Shown here: positions 24,773-37,500 of the stretch, in pieces
How the letters are laid out: the number at the start of each line of letters is the position of its first letter
Position numbering within the stretch: the first letter of the stretch is position 1
Program-made: the position numbers and the translations under genes
DNA from: Pseudofabraea citricarpa
Taxonomy: Eukaryota; Ascomycota; Leotiomycetes; Helotiales; Dermateaceae
Reading direction: 5' to 3'
DNA length: 64,000 nucleotides
Assembly (NCBI GenBank): GCA_029641185.1
Contig: JAPWGK010000005.1
Span: 992,001-1,056,000 of the forward strand
The notes under the pieces: model-generated
What the model was told of the DNA's origin: nothing
What the model saw: only the letters and a program-made list of their open reading frames with translations
The model's database searches: none

Positions 24773-25757
24773 GAGGAGGAAGAGGAATAATATATCTTGT
24801 TTTTCTTCTAAACTGCTATATGCTGCTTTGGATTGGTCGTGGCTGGCTTAAGTTAGGTAGTTATTTACCATAAAATATGGTCTATAAGGGATAATTGGTA
24901 GATATAGCATAGTATCCTTTCATGCATAGAAGTCGTCGGGTCACTGCAATCAGCTAGCGAAACTTTTCGCCGATTAGTGACCTACCATATTTCTCTGTGC
25001 CACATTAATAACTATAGGATTCAGATTGCAAGAAATTTTTCTCTGGTGGGCCTCAGTATGTATGGCTATTCGATAATCAGCAAAAAAGAGCTACTTGTAA
25101 GGTATTTACAAGACATTCTGATTTAAATATATTCTATTTATATTATATACTGACAGCAACAGAGACCTAGACGAAACATTGATTGGTAGAATCATTGAGA
25201 AAATAACTATGTGTGGCTCAAACAATCTGCTACCTTTCTCCTCCTCAAAGCAGTGGCAACTCATCTCTTAAGCCTTTGATAAATTATACTAATTTTAGTA
25301 AAATACAACCGATGTGATTCACCCGTAATCATCTCAAATGTCTTACCACTATGAGATCAAAGAAACCCCTCACCTTGAATCAAAGATTAACCATTTTGCC
25401 GCCTGATACCGACTTCTGCAAACAGGGCATATCATAGTCATTTATATCATGTTTCTCTTGATCATTAAAAAAGGCAACGAATTTCTAGACACCATGAAAA
25501 ATCAGAAAGCTACGATGCCCCATCAATCAACAAACCGGGTACTCAAACTCAATAAGAAGACAAAAGCGGCTGCTTGGAATCTTAAGATGCTAGTGACACT
25601 GTCCCATGCCCTGGAGTAGAATCCCGAGGCGGAGTTACTTTCCGCTCTTCCCAGCTTCTATGCCAGCACTTTAACATTACTGCAAAAGAAAGTTCGTATT
25701 GATCTCGCGGCACGGCCCAGCTTCAGCTTAAGTACTGACGTGCTTCTTTTGCTTTAG

Positions 25758-26702
25758 AGACTGACTCGCCAGAGGCCAGCGAAGACACTCGATCACTCCT
25801 AAAGGAGTCCACTACCGCCATTGTATTGTCATCTCTCTCGGATGATGTTGAAAAGCTTCTTATAAGGATATGAATCAGGACAATAACCTCTCGCATGCTA
25901 TCATCAAACTTCTATTCCGAAGCGAGGTTCTCTTCCAATATGCCCATGGATTCTCCACGATGGTTCTATGAGCTAGCGAGGCCATCGCCGTAAATATCCT
26001 GAGAGATGTTGATAATATCACTGAGTATACTTCGATGCAGTATCTCCGGGACCAAAAGCCCTCTATAAATGCTCCTAGGCCCCACATTATGGTTAATCTA
26101 AGCAAATTTTACGTGATCTTCATGACTCTTATGCATGGTCTTGATCTCGAGGAAGCATGGCCTCAATTAGACGACAACCAGAAGCGAGATATGACCAACC
26201 AGGTTGATATTATATTGTCGGACTTGAGGTCTCCTCCATTTCCCGAGAAGCAACCTCTCGGCGGAGTTAAAGGAGAGGGTTGCAAAGATGCTAGGCGCGA
26301 CATTCGTATCAGCTCTTCGCCGATCATGACTGTGAAAGATTTTGAGGACTTTCTCTTTTCCAAGCCTAACTTTGGAAGTCCAGTCTACCTAAAATTCCTC
26401 AGCTGCTTACACCCGCCAGAAGAGCCTGTGCCAGATATTGTTTTCACTTCACACATGGCAACCTTCGACCAGCTAACATCAAGGTGCAGCAGAATGAGGA
26501 TGGTAGCTGGAAAATTGTTGGCATAGTGGACTGAGAATCCAGTAGCTTCTACCCATCTTATTGGGAATCTCTTCAGATTACCAACAATCTTTCCACCATT
26601 GAGGAGACTGACTCGTATTCATACCTGCTGAAATGCGTATCGCCGCTTCAGTATCCAACAAGATGGCTCCTGGATCGAGTTTGGGATAAGCACGTGGCTT
26701 AG
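25758..26702 (+). pseudogene. Decayed APH-family phosphotransferase
   Basis: Collinear with fungal APH-type proteins but broken. Pieces in order: an acidic N-terminal segment (SLLKESTTAIVLSSL), a 1-nt frame change at about 25867, then a frame containing TGA at 25969-25971, YTSMQYLRDQKP, MHGLDLEEAWPQLDD, a Gly-rich GGVKGEGCKDARRD loop and MTVKDFEDFLFS; a second frame change near 26449 before the catalytic loop, which reads THGNLRPANI; and TGA at 26532-26534 where the family has the Trp of DWE. The tail stays readable to TAG at 26700. The catalytic Asp of HGD is Asn (AAC). The stops and this substitution each fit a single C:G to T:A change. An intron AG at 25756-25757 suggests an upstream exon that I could not place. 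Confidence 0.8.
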
Positions 26703-27152
26703 GTGAGGCCTTCCCAACCCTGACACTTCAAAGTCTCAGGTTTTTTTTATGCATGTGCCACATTTATATACATTCTGTTGTGTGAGGGCTATGTAGGGTT
26801 TGGGCTATCTATGTGAGGGATGTGATGAAGGTTTTTTAGACCGAGCTGTTTTAGACGCTTCAATTCGCAGTCGAGAAAATTGTGATCGGTATTTTGGCAT
26901 TTAAGTGTGATCTTGATCTTTGTGACTGCAAGTCATAATCCACCTTTTGAAATAAGAACCATCAAACCCAATGGAATTTGCACTTGACACATCACGGACG
27001 TAATTTGGTAGTTGCAGCTTGACTAGGTGTGAATTTTATTCTCTACTACCAAAAGGAATACATGGACAGCGAGACATTATGAATCACCATCTATTAATCA
27101 TATTATTTGCACCCATTTATTGATCTCAACAGGTATCCGTTTCATTTCAATA
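26703..27152. other. Intergenic
   Basis: 3' flanks of two convergent loci; nothing recognised. Confidence 0.5.
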
Positions 27153-28686
27153 TTAAAGCCACATCATAGGCGCGATGATCTTCTTTGCCCCTGATGGCCC
27201 ATAGATACAGCTTCTATTATCATGCCAAGTCATACCAGGGAATTCTCCCAAGTTATAAGGGTGATACCTAGACGACGCCTGTCGTTGCAATGCCACCATC
27301 CACGAGAAATTGCTCTGGGTACTACCAAGGAAGTAGGTAGACCTCAGCAATATATCACGATCTACGATTTCCATTTGATCCCATGTCAAGCTTTTGAGCT
27401 CACTAAGTGCCTCACCATCGAGAAGATCCCATTTGGTGAATATCTCAACACCGGAAGTGTTGGTATTGTTGGAATATGGTCGGTTATTTTCTAGATCCTT
27501 ACGCAGCCAATCACCATCTACTAGAAATCCCGATGCCAAGTATATATGTGATAGATTCTGCAAAAGGACTTGCTCCCGAATGTGTGCCGACTGTTTGTCA
27601 AAAGATTTTCGGGAATTTGATTGCGTAACCGGCTCTGTAGCGACATGTGCCCCTAAGAAAGCCCCCGTGGAAACTTTAGCAGGGTTTTGCTGAATGTCGA
27701 TTTTGTTGTAGAGTGCATAAAGAGCTTTGGCAGAGAGCCTCCGAATGTGGTCTGGGAAGCGGAGAATACGGCCAAAATTATCTGCAAATTCGGGCTCATC
27801 ATATGCCACAGGCCAGGCAAGTGATTCGTCGTGCAATCCAATGCGAACCGGGGTCTCCTTTGATGGGCTCAGAACAGACCCATTTTCTTTTGTCAGGTGT
27901 ACTTTTTCCAACCAGGTATCAAACCCTAACACCCAATCCGCAGGGTTGGTGATCACCGAGCCGTCGTGTATGGTTTGCACAAGATCTTTCGGATTCAGAG
28001 GAATGAGTTGACCTGTTAATTGAATGTCCCAAATATCGTTTCTGTTGTCTACAATCTTTAGCCGGGGGCAGTCCCTCTGTAAGGTCCTAATAAAGTGGCC
28101 TTTATCGAACAAGTGATCAATGTCATTGATGTTTTCCGAACCGGAGCGAGACCCATGATCACCATACGATGTCTTTTGGCTGATTTTTGGAATTATGAAT
28201 GTTCCTATATCAAATCAGCTTAACTCCCTATCAGACTCAGCTATACAAACCTCCTGCTTCAATAGTGAACCTTAGACAGCCAAGTAGTGCGGCTCTAATA
28301 TCACCTATGCTACCACTAAGTCGCTCGCACGAAAAGACATATCCCTCACGCCACCTGGTCTCATTGCAGATCTTTTGAATACCGACTCCGTCATAATTCT
28401 CATGGTATACATCGTTCTCCAAGGCTGCTCTCATGAACTCGTCTTCCGACATCCATGGCCACGGCCTATGAGGAAGTTCAGGCAAGTATTCGGTGACCTG
28501 CGTGACTTTTTCTTGGACGTTTTCAGCGACTTCGGTGACATGTTGTTGGATATGTTGCTTGTATTCAATGAGAACCGGCTCCCATTGATCTGGATCACTA
28601 GACACAAGCCACATGGTGAATATAAAAAGCAGGATGACAGCTGTGTATGCTTTAAGACGCACTTGGAAAGAGAATGGGAGAAGCAT
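27153..28686 (-). CDS. Membrane-anchored O-fucosyltransferase-like fungal protein
   Basis: Two exons, 28251-28686 and 27153-28204 (495 residues), joined across a 46-nt intron with a GTTTGT donor; the join reads EAGGTFIIPKI. The N-terminus has one hydrophobic segment, AVILLFIFTMWLVS (about residues 16-29), after a short basic part, as in type II Golgi proteins, then a helical stem (HVTEVAENVQEKVTQV). The body starts with WREGYVFSCERLSGSIGDIRAALLGCLRFTIEAGG, an N-terminal donor-binding-like segment typical of fungal proteins annotated as GDP-fucose O-fucosyltransferase-like, and SAKALYALYNKID plus HIYLASGFLVDGDW further on. The family link is from recall of this pattern; donor and acceptor are unknown. 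Confidence 0.7.
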
Positions 28687-29259
28687 GATGAATGATCTTT
28701 GATGGTAATGGGGTCAAAAAGAAAGATGAACCGCAATACAGAGGAAGGAAAGCCTTGTTATCTACATATCAAGGCATCTCCACGCCATGGAATCTAATAC
28801 TGCTGCCCCTCCATTCTTGAGAGGCCCAAGGCTGAGACACATCGAATTGGTTGATACATCTTGTCTTTGTCTCGCCAGGGCGAAGGCAAGGACTCAAGGA
28901 GTACGATAACGTGCCATTCGAGGCCCCAGAATCACAGCTAAGGGGGCTTCAAGAGATTGAAAGTAGTCTGGTTGATAGATATTAAACACTGATTATTCTA
29001 AAAGGCTAGCAACTGTTGAGGTGTTGTGGTGATGATGACTGTATCACGTGGGCTTTGGCTTGTAGGGCTGGTACGAGAGACCGGGCGCGCAGTTTAAGCT
29101 TCATCCTGGTAGCTTGCCGCGTCTGACTTGACAACCTGGAGACGCCGACGACTTCCAAAACACATCCTCCCCATCTCCAATACCACATCTCCTGCGACTC
29201 GTATTCCCACGGAATCTATCCCATACCCTGACTCGATCTCTTCACATACCACCGCCATC
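28687..29259. promoter_or_regulatory. Divergent promoter of the fucosyltransferase-like gene and rpn5
   Basis: 573 bp between two divergent start codons. A TCACGTGG element lies at about 29044-29051, some 210 bp before the rpn5 ATG. No clear proteasome-associated control element was found. Confidence 0.4.
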
Positions 29260-30890
29260 ATGTCTGACGGACAGGTCCTCAAGGCGGAGAAGGACTTCTC
29301 GAAGGAAGTTGACAAGCAGCTGCCAGAAGCTGAGCAGCTTGCCCAAGTACGCATCGTCATTCTCGTGTCTATGTAACAATACTAACATGTAATGTTCTGC
29401 AGACAAATGTGCAAGGCGCGATTGAGAAGCTCACCGCGCTCGAGAAGCAGACAAGACAGGTTAGTTGCAATTCCATATTACCACCTTCGAGCATGAACTC
29501 ATACCTCTTCAGGCATCTGATTTACCATCAACATCTCGGATTTTAGTCGCCATAGTCACCATAAGCAAAGATTCGGGCGATTGGAGTTTACTGAACGAGC
29601 AAGTCCTACTGCTGTCGAAGAAGCATGGCCAACTCAAACAAGCAACCACAAAGATGGTACAGGTGGTGATGGGTTTCCTGGACTCTGCGCCTGATATCGA
29701 CACAAAGTTGTCAACCATCGAAACACTCAGAACTGTTACAGAAGGCAAGATCTTCGTCGAGGTCGAACGTGCTAGAGTTACACGAATTCTATCAGATATC
29801 AAGAAGCAACAGAATGACTTGAAGGGTGCCATGGAGATTTTGTGCGAGTTGCAGGTTGAAACTTTTGGGTCAATGGAGCGCAGAGAAAAGACAGAGTTCA
29901 TCTTGGCGCAAGTTGCTTTGTGCATAGAGAATGGGGATTGGACACAGGCTGGCATTCTAAGCCGAAAGATCAGCACGAAGTATCTTTCAAGAAAACCCAA
30001 AACCACACCTGAACAACTAGAGAAGGAGAAGAAGGATCGCGAAAAGAAGAGAGAAAAGGGCGAAGACGTTCCTGAACCCATAGTGGATGATGTCACAGAC
30101 TTGAAGCTTCAGTATTACGAACAGCAAATCACCTTGGCAAAGCACGACGACAAGTATCTCACAGCCTGCAAAGACTACAGACAGGTGTTGGACACGGAGG
30201 CAGTTGAGGAAGACCCCTCCAAACTTCATCCGGTAAGTGTTTCGCCAGATATCCTGAAATTTAGCTAACATCCTGCAGGTTTTGCAAAGAATAATCTACT
30301 ATGTTATCCTTGCTCCTTACGACAATGAGCAATCCGATCTCCTTCATCGTATCCACAAAGATACTCGAAACTCCCAAGTACCTCTCGATGCTCAACTTCT
30401 CAAGCTATTTACCGTTCATGAACTTATGAGATGGCCCGAGGTCGCAAAGATCTTTGGTCCACATCTCTGCGGCACGGACGTTTTCGATGCGCAGCCTGGA
30501 GCGGACAAGAAGGCAAATCAGAGATGGGAAGATCTACGAAAGCGTGTCATTGAGCACAATGTTCGCGTTGTCGCCAAGTACTATACCAGGATTCAGATGA
30601 GCCGATTGACACAACTTCTAGATCTTACTGAGGATGAAACGGAGAAATACATCAGCGAATTGGTCACAGCAAAGACGGTATTTGCCAAGATTGATCGACC
30701 TGCAAGAATTGTCAACTTCTCCAAGCCTAGAGATGCCGATGACGTCTTGAATGAGTGGAGTGGTAATATGAAGAGCTTGCTGGGTCTCCTAGAGCGAGTT
30801 GATCATTTGATCACAAAGGAGGAGATGATGGCCAGAATTCAACCAACAGCAAAGGCGTCCAAGGGCTCTAAGGCCGGAAAGGTGCATTAA
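29260..30890 (+). CDS. rpn5: 26S proteasome regulatory particle lid subunit Rpn5 (PSMD12)
   Basis: Four exons: 29260-29346, 29403-29459, 29513-30232, 30279-30890 (491 residues). Structural subunit of the lid of the 19S regulatory particle, needed for degradation of ubiquitinated proteins. Seen: an N-terminal helical solenoid with family-typical segments (YLTACKDYRQVLDT; YYVILAPYDNEQSDLLHRI), a charged insert KEKKDREKKREKGED (about residue 215), and a C-terminal PCI/winged-helix region (VRVVAKYYTRIQMSRLTQLLDLTEDETEKYIS) followed by the final long helix. Length is as expected for the family. Exon 2 is only 57 nt but is in frame and needed. All introns are 46-56 nt. A single-copy housekeeping gene, which marks the end of the accessory stretch to its left. 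Confidence 0.95.
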
Positions 30891-31052
30891 ATGGGAGTTT
30901 GTTCAGGGAATAATTCTTGATGATAATAACGCTGTATAAATAGTCTAGACTCTAGATAACTCAAACAAATATGGTCTGAGGTCTGTCTAATGCCATTTGA
31001 TCCGTCTACCCAAACGCCATTATATGCCATATCTTCGAGCCCTTGATGCCTC

Positions 31053-32082
31053 TCAAAATGGCATGTCCATATCCTCAACACTTTCCTCCTCTTTCTTCTT
31101 CTCGCAAGTATCTCTGATAAAACCAACCAGTCTCCCTACCATCTCCTTGCCAATCGGCACAAAGTGACCACCGGGATGATAAACAACATGTTGCTGCTCA
31201 CATCCCTTAGCTAGAGCTAGACATCTACTCTCCTCAACCACACTATCCAAACTTCCAATAAAATGCAGCATGGGCGTTGTGATCTTAGGCTCGTAGAACA
31301 CCTGATATGCCTCATTCTCAGCGGCGAAGCCAGAATAGCTGACAGCAAACTTGAGCGGGCGATCCTTGATATCGTCGAACGATTCTGGGAAGCTTATTCC
31401 CTTCTCGTCCTTCTCAAAAGCAAGCTTCCTATCTTGCTCCAAAAGGCTTGCCACGAACCCCGCAGCCGCGCCACCTTGTGAGAATCCAATCACCCCGTCG
31501 ACTCCCCCAGCATCTCGAATCGTCTTTGCCATTACGGCAAGCCCTTCTTCCAATCCGTAGTATAATCCCGTCCCGGTCTCGCGTTTCCACCATCCGTATG
31601 CCTCGCGCTCGACTCCATCGGCCGCCTTGACATCAAACCCAGGGATGTCGGCTGGCTCGAGCAGGATGGGACCGGTGGGATACAGCAGTTCGACTCCGCC
31701 TGGATAAGTGTCTTTTAGGGGAGAGACGGCTGTGGTAGGGAAGGCTTTTATGAGGAGTTTTTCTAGAGCGCGCGTTTTTGCGTGGAACAGGGTGCCGTTT
31801 TGTGTAAATCCTATCGCGGGCGTTAGAATTTGCTCTTCCTTCTGCTGCTAGCAATCATGCTCAATTGGCTGGCGGGCTGGGGAAGGCAGGTATACCGTGA
31901 AGCATCAGGATCTTGAGTTTCCTCTTCTCCTCCCCCGCTGGTGGGGTGTTGGCCGCGGCAGTCATCTTTCTAGATCTCCCAACAACTGTTTTGATGGAGA
32001 AGGATGCGGATCTCGTTGCAAAAGCGAATGCGGAAAAGGAATGGGGTTTAAGTGAGGATCTTAGAAGGAATCCATTGCGCAT
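31053..32082 (-). CDS. FSH1-family serine hydrolase
   Basis: Two exons, 31896-32082 and 31053-31810 (314 residues), intron 85 nt splitting the motif LMLHGFTQNG. Alpha/beta hydrolase of the FSH1 family (related to human OVCA2). Seen: oxyanion-side LHG, nucleophile GFSQGG (Ser), LHFIGSLDSVV with the acidic residue, and GGHFVP with the His, i.e. a complete catalytic triad. The first about 40 residues from ATG 32082 are rich in Arg and Ser with almost no acids (MRNGFLLRSSLKPHSFSAF), suggesting a mitochondrial presequence; a second in-frame ATG at 31965 (MTAAANTPP) would give a cytosolic form. Natural substrate unknown. Convergent with rpn5, with stop codons about 160 bp apart. Confidence 0.88.
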
Positions 32083-32807
32083 CTCAGAAATCAGTACGAA
32101 AAACTCCCTCTCGCTCTCGCTCTAGCCTTCCCTGCCGTATGGCCGCATATCCAGTTGGTAATCGTACGTGGAGGGGAATTTCGAGTCATTCGCCGTGATT
32201 ATGTCACCGTGTCAGCCTTATGGGGTGATGTCTGCCGCACTTTAAGTGGACGGGCCTGGTGGGCCGTTACCGCTTGCCATCGGTCCGCTCAGCATGTTTT
32301 TCTTTGCTGTTTGATTCTTTTCTTCTTTTATATTTCTAGGCATTTACTCCTACTTTTCCTCATACTTGGAGCATAGAGTTCCTGTTGCAGATCTGATAAG
32401 TTATTTCAAGTAATTGATCAAACTCGTTCTTGGATTTTTAATCTGAAACTTTGTTGTTCCAGAAACAAAGGACAGCTCACTTGCCCTTCACACACTTTCC
32501 GAGCAATCCATCCTTAAGTCAAAAGTAAATACACGCACAAGTTTCCAGTCAACGATTTAATATACATACATAATAATTACTATATATTTCATTTGTATAT
32601 GGATCCCATTTCTCTCGGAGCCAACTTCCCACGTATCACTGCTCGCTTAGGTGGCGAGAAAACAGCACAGTTCAACCGAGTATTATAGCCATTCGACCTC
32701 ACATGGGTCGATTTTCTCTCCTTTTTATTCAGAAAAGACCTTGAATCTCATTTTCATACACCAAAATCAAAACATACCCACGCGAACCGTATCCCAACCT
32801 GCCCATG
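32083..32807. other. Intergenic
   Basis: Promoter side of the FSH1 gene and 3' side of the BTB gene; nothing recognised. Confidence 0.5.
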
Positions 32808-33917
32808 TTACAAAGAATGATGTTTAACCTCGCACTCGTAGACGTTGCCGTTAGCCTCATGCTTATGGAAATGGCACAAGCTCTCCCAGAACGGGCTGAG
32901 GGTATTATTCATCCTTATATTACTCAGGACGTCCCGCAAGATCGTGCTCCTCAACTCCCTCTGCTCGCTCTCGCCTCCGACAAAGATCCTTAGGATACCA
33001 TCCACGCTCCATTTCTCCTCGTTGCCGCCCGCAATGAGCCACGCGAGCGTGTGGGCCATGAATTGCCTCAGCTTCCCCCTTTCCGAAGACACGGAATAGG
33101 CCAGCACGACGGAGACTTCGCAGGGCAGGAAGAAGTGGCTCCTGTAGTTACTGATGAGGCACGTGAGGGTGTAATCCTGCAATCGCTCGATCCCGAAGTC
33201 TTCGGCCAGCCCATATAGACGGATGCGTTCCTGGAACGGCCCGTCTTGGTTCTTCTGCTGGTTGATATCGAGGACGGGGAGCGTGTCGGTGATGAGCCAC
33301 GACATGAAGAGGCGGAAGACCGACGGGCTGTAATTCGACAGCGACAGGATCTTATTTCTCTTGTGCGCGTTGAAAGCTGCCAGCACGCCGGGTGCTTTGG
33401 CTGTAAGCAGCCTCTGAGACACCTCGAACACCTCTAGCGAAGACGAATCTGGAGAGCTGCCGACTCTGATCTTCACGAATTTTGTTTTGTTCTTGGAGGC
33501 GGGTTTTGCTTCTCGCTGCGTGGCGGGCGATTGTGGAATGCTGCGTGGAAACGTTAGATGAGATTGTGTGCTTGCTCATTAGGGGGGTGAATAATCATAC
33601 TGTTTAGCAACCCATGCCTCGAAGGCTGGCGACATGCTTAATCTACCATCAACGACTTTATCCGGCCCAGCGGGCCTGCTGTCTGGCTGTGGTTTCTTCA
33701 CTCTGCCATTGACCACTTTATCTGTCCCGACCGGCCTACTACCTGGTTGTGATTTCTTCACTTTGCCATTAACTTTATCTGGCACGGCCGGCTTGCTATC
33801 TCCTGGTGCTTTCTTCACTCTGCCACGGATTACTTTACCGGGCTCAGTTGTCGAAGAATCCGTTGAAGCCTTTTGGGGACCCTTCCCACGTCTCTTGTGA
33901 CACCTCTTCCTAGGCAT
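32808..33917 (-). CDS. BTB/POZ-domain protein with N-terminal tandem repeats
   Basis: Two exons, 33601-33917 and 32808-33540 (349 residues), intron 60 nt with a CTAAC branch site. The splice removes a stop and joins the two open frames. Residues 1-110 are basic and low complexity (start MPRKRCHKRRGK) and hold three copies of a 19-20-residue unit beginning G-[RK]-V-K-K and ending P/T-D-K-V. From about residue 125 comes a BTB-like fold (KFVKIRVGSS, LEVFEVSQRLLTAKAPGVLAAF, SVFRLFMSWLIT), followed by a helical BACK-like part. BTB proteins act in dimerisation or as cullin-3 adaptors. The basic repeats might bind nucleic acid or locate the protein to the nucleus; that is inference. Confidence 0.82.
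33655..33850. repeat. Coding tandem repeat, period about 57-60 bp, three units
   Basis: Lies in exon 1 of the BTB gene. On the + strand each unit has ttcttcactctgcca or a near copy; units encode the G-[RK]-V-K-K repeat. In-frame period, so unit-number changes would keep the gene open. Confidence 0.75.
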
Positions 33918-34581
33918 TTTATTCGAATGTCTTTTCCCCTTCTATTATTTTCTTCAAACCAGAACAGAATGAGGTTGCCTTAGTCGTCAGCATCAATCAA
34001 TAGCAAGAAAATCAAACTTAAAACTCCATGCGGGAGTACCGTCAGTGCCGTATGTTCAGAATGAGTCCCTGGACTAGACAAAGATATTTCACCGAGTCCA
34101 TTTAGCTCTCTTGACTCTGTTCAGACAAAGAATTATCTCCGAAGCGTAAAGAAAAGAGGCGAGGTCGTTTTCAGTCGTTTTTCAGACTTGCTCGCTTGGA
34201 ATACAAGGAGACAAAGAAATCTCGCGAGACGGAGTGTTGATTTGTCTGTTAGGCTGAGACATTTTCTAGAAGAGGATCAAGGATATTCCCATCTTTCTTC
34301 TGCTTTGAGTAAGCCTTTCTGCAGTGAGAAGTGAGTCCGATTGCTTTATTACATGAGGATGCATAAACGCAAGGTACTCACCTACCTACCTAACCAGGAT
34401 AAACTGTAAACATCGAGGAAACCTAAACATATATTCAAAAACAACAACAAGAATCTCTATTGTTCTTTACTTGCCTAATGCCATCTTACAAAAAGTAAAA
34501 CAAAAAAAGAATCCATTGGCTTTTCCTCCACTCTCATATACAGAAAACTTTTACATCATCCTCCCTTGGCGAAGCACAATT
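33918..34581. other. Intergenic
   Basis: 5' flank of the BTB gene and 3' flank of the ABC transporter; no gene recognised. Confidence 0.5.
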
Positions 34582-37500
34582 TCAAGACTCTCTAATCTTA
34601 CGCTCCAAATCTTCCTTCTCCCCACTCTGTCCCACCATGCTTTTAAACACACCATCCTCGCGATCCAATAGCTCGTTGGGGCTGCCGAACTCAGCAGCAA
34701 CTCCATCACGCATCACCAAGATCCGATCGAAATCCGCGACTGTACTCAAGCGATGAGCAACAACGAGCAGGGTGGTGTTTGCAAACTCTTCTCGAATACT
34801 GCGTTGGATCAATGTATCGGTAGCCATGTCAACTGCCGAGGTTGCTTCATCGAGAAGAAGCACTTTAGGACGAGAGAGAATGGCACGCGCAAGGCAGAGT
34901 AGTTGCTTCTGTCCTTGAGATAGGTTGGATCCTGAGGAAGCAATGGGTGATGTGAGGGAGAGGAAGATGTTGGTATTCCCTGCCTCGACTACTGTAGAAC
35001 TGGTGGCTGTCGAGTCCTCATTAACAAGCTCTGGAACTGGTGTATTATCTGCTGAAGGAACGAGGTGGACTCTTTGAAGAGCTTCACGAAGTTGAACATC
35101 GCTAAATTGGTCGAATGGATCCAGATTGGATCGGATCGTTCCTGAGAACAAAACAGGATCCTGTGGAATGATTGCAAGTCGAGTTCTTAAATCATGGAGC
35201 TTGATGCCCGAAATATCAACCCCATCGATCGTGATGCTTCCGTTTCTTGCCTCCAAGAAACGGAAAAGTGCCAGAGACAGCGTTGATTTACCTATGTTAT
35301 GTTAGAACCAAAAGAAAGAGAGAAAGAAAATGCAACTCAAACTTACCTGCTCCTGTTCTTCCAACAACACCAATTCTTTGATTCATCTCTGCGCTGAATG
35401 ACAAGCCTTTCAAGATCGAAGGTAGACCTTCGGCATAGCCAACTTCAAGATCCTTAACCTCTAATTTGCCCTCCTCGGGCCAGGATGCGCGAAGATCATC
35501 CGCGCCTCCTTCATTCTCTACTTCCAAATCACGATACTCGAAGATACGCTCTGCCGCATTCATATCGAGTTCAGTGTTGGCGAGAAGTCTAATAGTGTAC
35601 TTGACAGCAGATGCATACTCTAATGCGAAAGCGAGAGCAAAACCGGCCAAACTTGCGTCGATACCTTTAGTTGAGATGATGAAGGCGCCAACAGCACTAG
35701 CAAATACGGAACCAACCAGAGACATGCGGAAACCAACCCAGTTGTTGAAGAGCCAATTGTGCCATGTAACGACATTAAATGAGTCGATAAGGCCATACAT
35801 TCTTGTAATAAATCCCGGCGACTTTGCGAAAGCACGAATTGTTGATAGCCCAGAGAGGGATGCACTGAAATGTGAAATCATGGGTGACTTCTGAATAGAT
35901 TCAAGTCGTTTGATTGATCGTGCTCCTTGGAGGTAGCGGTGAGCGATTCGGCCAGATGCCACTATTACATGTTAGTTGCGACCTGGCGTAGAATGATTTT
36001 GTGAAATACATACCAAGAAGAACAAGCGCAAGAATAATGATGTATGGTGATACAAAGAACCTGTAATAAATCAGCATTTTAACCTCGAAGGTAAGGACGA
36101 CTAGCTGAGGCTTGTAAATTATTATCTGGCGGGGTGTACTTACGCGGCAGTCAATATACCAAGAACCTGAAGGAAACAACCAGCAAGATATCCAAAGTTT
36201 TGAGAAAGTTGCGAGTCCATGCTTTGAAAGTCGGCTGTAAATCTATTCAAAATCCGTCCCGTGGGTACAGTGTCGAGCCATCTCAAAGGTGTATGAAGGA
36301 CACTGTATGTCATTTGTTTGAAAACCTTTCTGGATGCATGGAGTGCTCCTTTATAAAGAATGTAGAACCGTGTAATTCCCACAAAAACAGAAACGAGAGA
36401 TATGAGGACGTAGACAAGGAGATAGTATCCAAGATTATGGTTGGCGCCGGTAGCATAGAACTGGTCCGATGAATTCTGACGAGGGGAAAACAGCTGGGTC
36501 TGCATAGAGTATGTGTTGTGGTGTGCAATATGCATCGTCTTCACTGGCGTGTTCTCGTTGTCCCCTGTCCAGACCTTGATCCAGTATGAACGAGCTAGCA
36601 TGGATGCTTCTGAAAAAGCGTAAATAATGAAAATAAGTAACCAGAAAGGAAATCCGCCAGTGGCTTTGAGATAGCCTGAATAGACACTTTTCTTGACTCT
36701 GCCAGTCTCTCTATTCTCATCTTCAACAAGCTTCTTTGGTGGTGTAGACTTGACAACAGAAGCATCGCCATTTGCTGGTGCTGATGTTGAACCATTGGTC
36801 GTATCAGCGGCTTTGGAATCATTGTTTGTTTCCTTCGAGCCATCCTCTTCTTCTTGCTCAGCCTCGAGAATGTTTTCAAAGCTACCAGTTTGTCGAAGAT
36901 CCTCAATAAGACCAGCGTGTTCAAGTACACCCCGTGCCGAGAGTCTGACGGCGTACGTTGCTTTTGGCAAAGTAAGAGCGACATGATGAGTGACAAGAAT
37001 GCGCGTTCTGCCTTCGGCAAGTTCACCCATAAGAGCGTTATCGTAAATGTCCTTTCCGACATGAGAATCCAGTGCACTGAACACATCATCAAGTACTAGT
37101 ATACCAGCGCGAGAATAAAAGGCACGAGCAAGTGTCAATCGCCATTTCTGGCCACCGCTGAGAGAGATTCCCTGAGCACCGACTTCAGTCTCATCACCAT
37201 CATCAAACATGGCCAGATCTGCTGTGAGCGCACAAGCCTTGAGGACCTTCTCATATCTGATAGGATCATGAGGAAGTCCGAAGAGAATGTTGTTCTTTAT
37301 AGTAGCATTTTCGATCCATGGAGTTTGCGAGACAAAGGCTAGAGCTGTTGGAATAATCCAATCTGCAGCTGTTGCCTTGTCATCAAATCGTTGGTCAGAA
37401 GGTGGAGGTCGAGGAACCCGGATGTATCCGGAGAGAACCTCGACTTCGCCAAGGATGGCAGCCAATAAGAGAGATTTCCCTGCTCCAGTAGGACCTGAGA

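Larger units (their letters stand above)
23506..25757. other. Long gene-free AT-rich stretch with simple and dispersed repeats
   Basis: No protein gene recognised. It contains a GT-rich simple stretch near 23661-23698, a (CTAT)5 microsatellite, diverged direct repeats at 24311-24772, and a promoter-like segment near 24090-24170 (TATA box, pyrimidine tract) leading to an ATG that meets a stop after three more codons. Confidence 0.5.
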
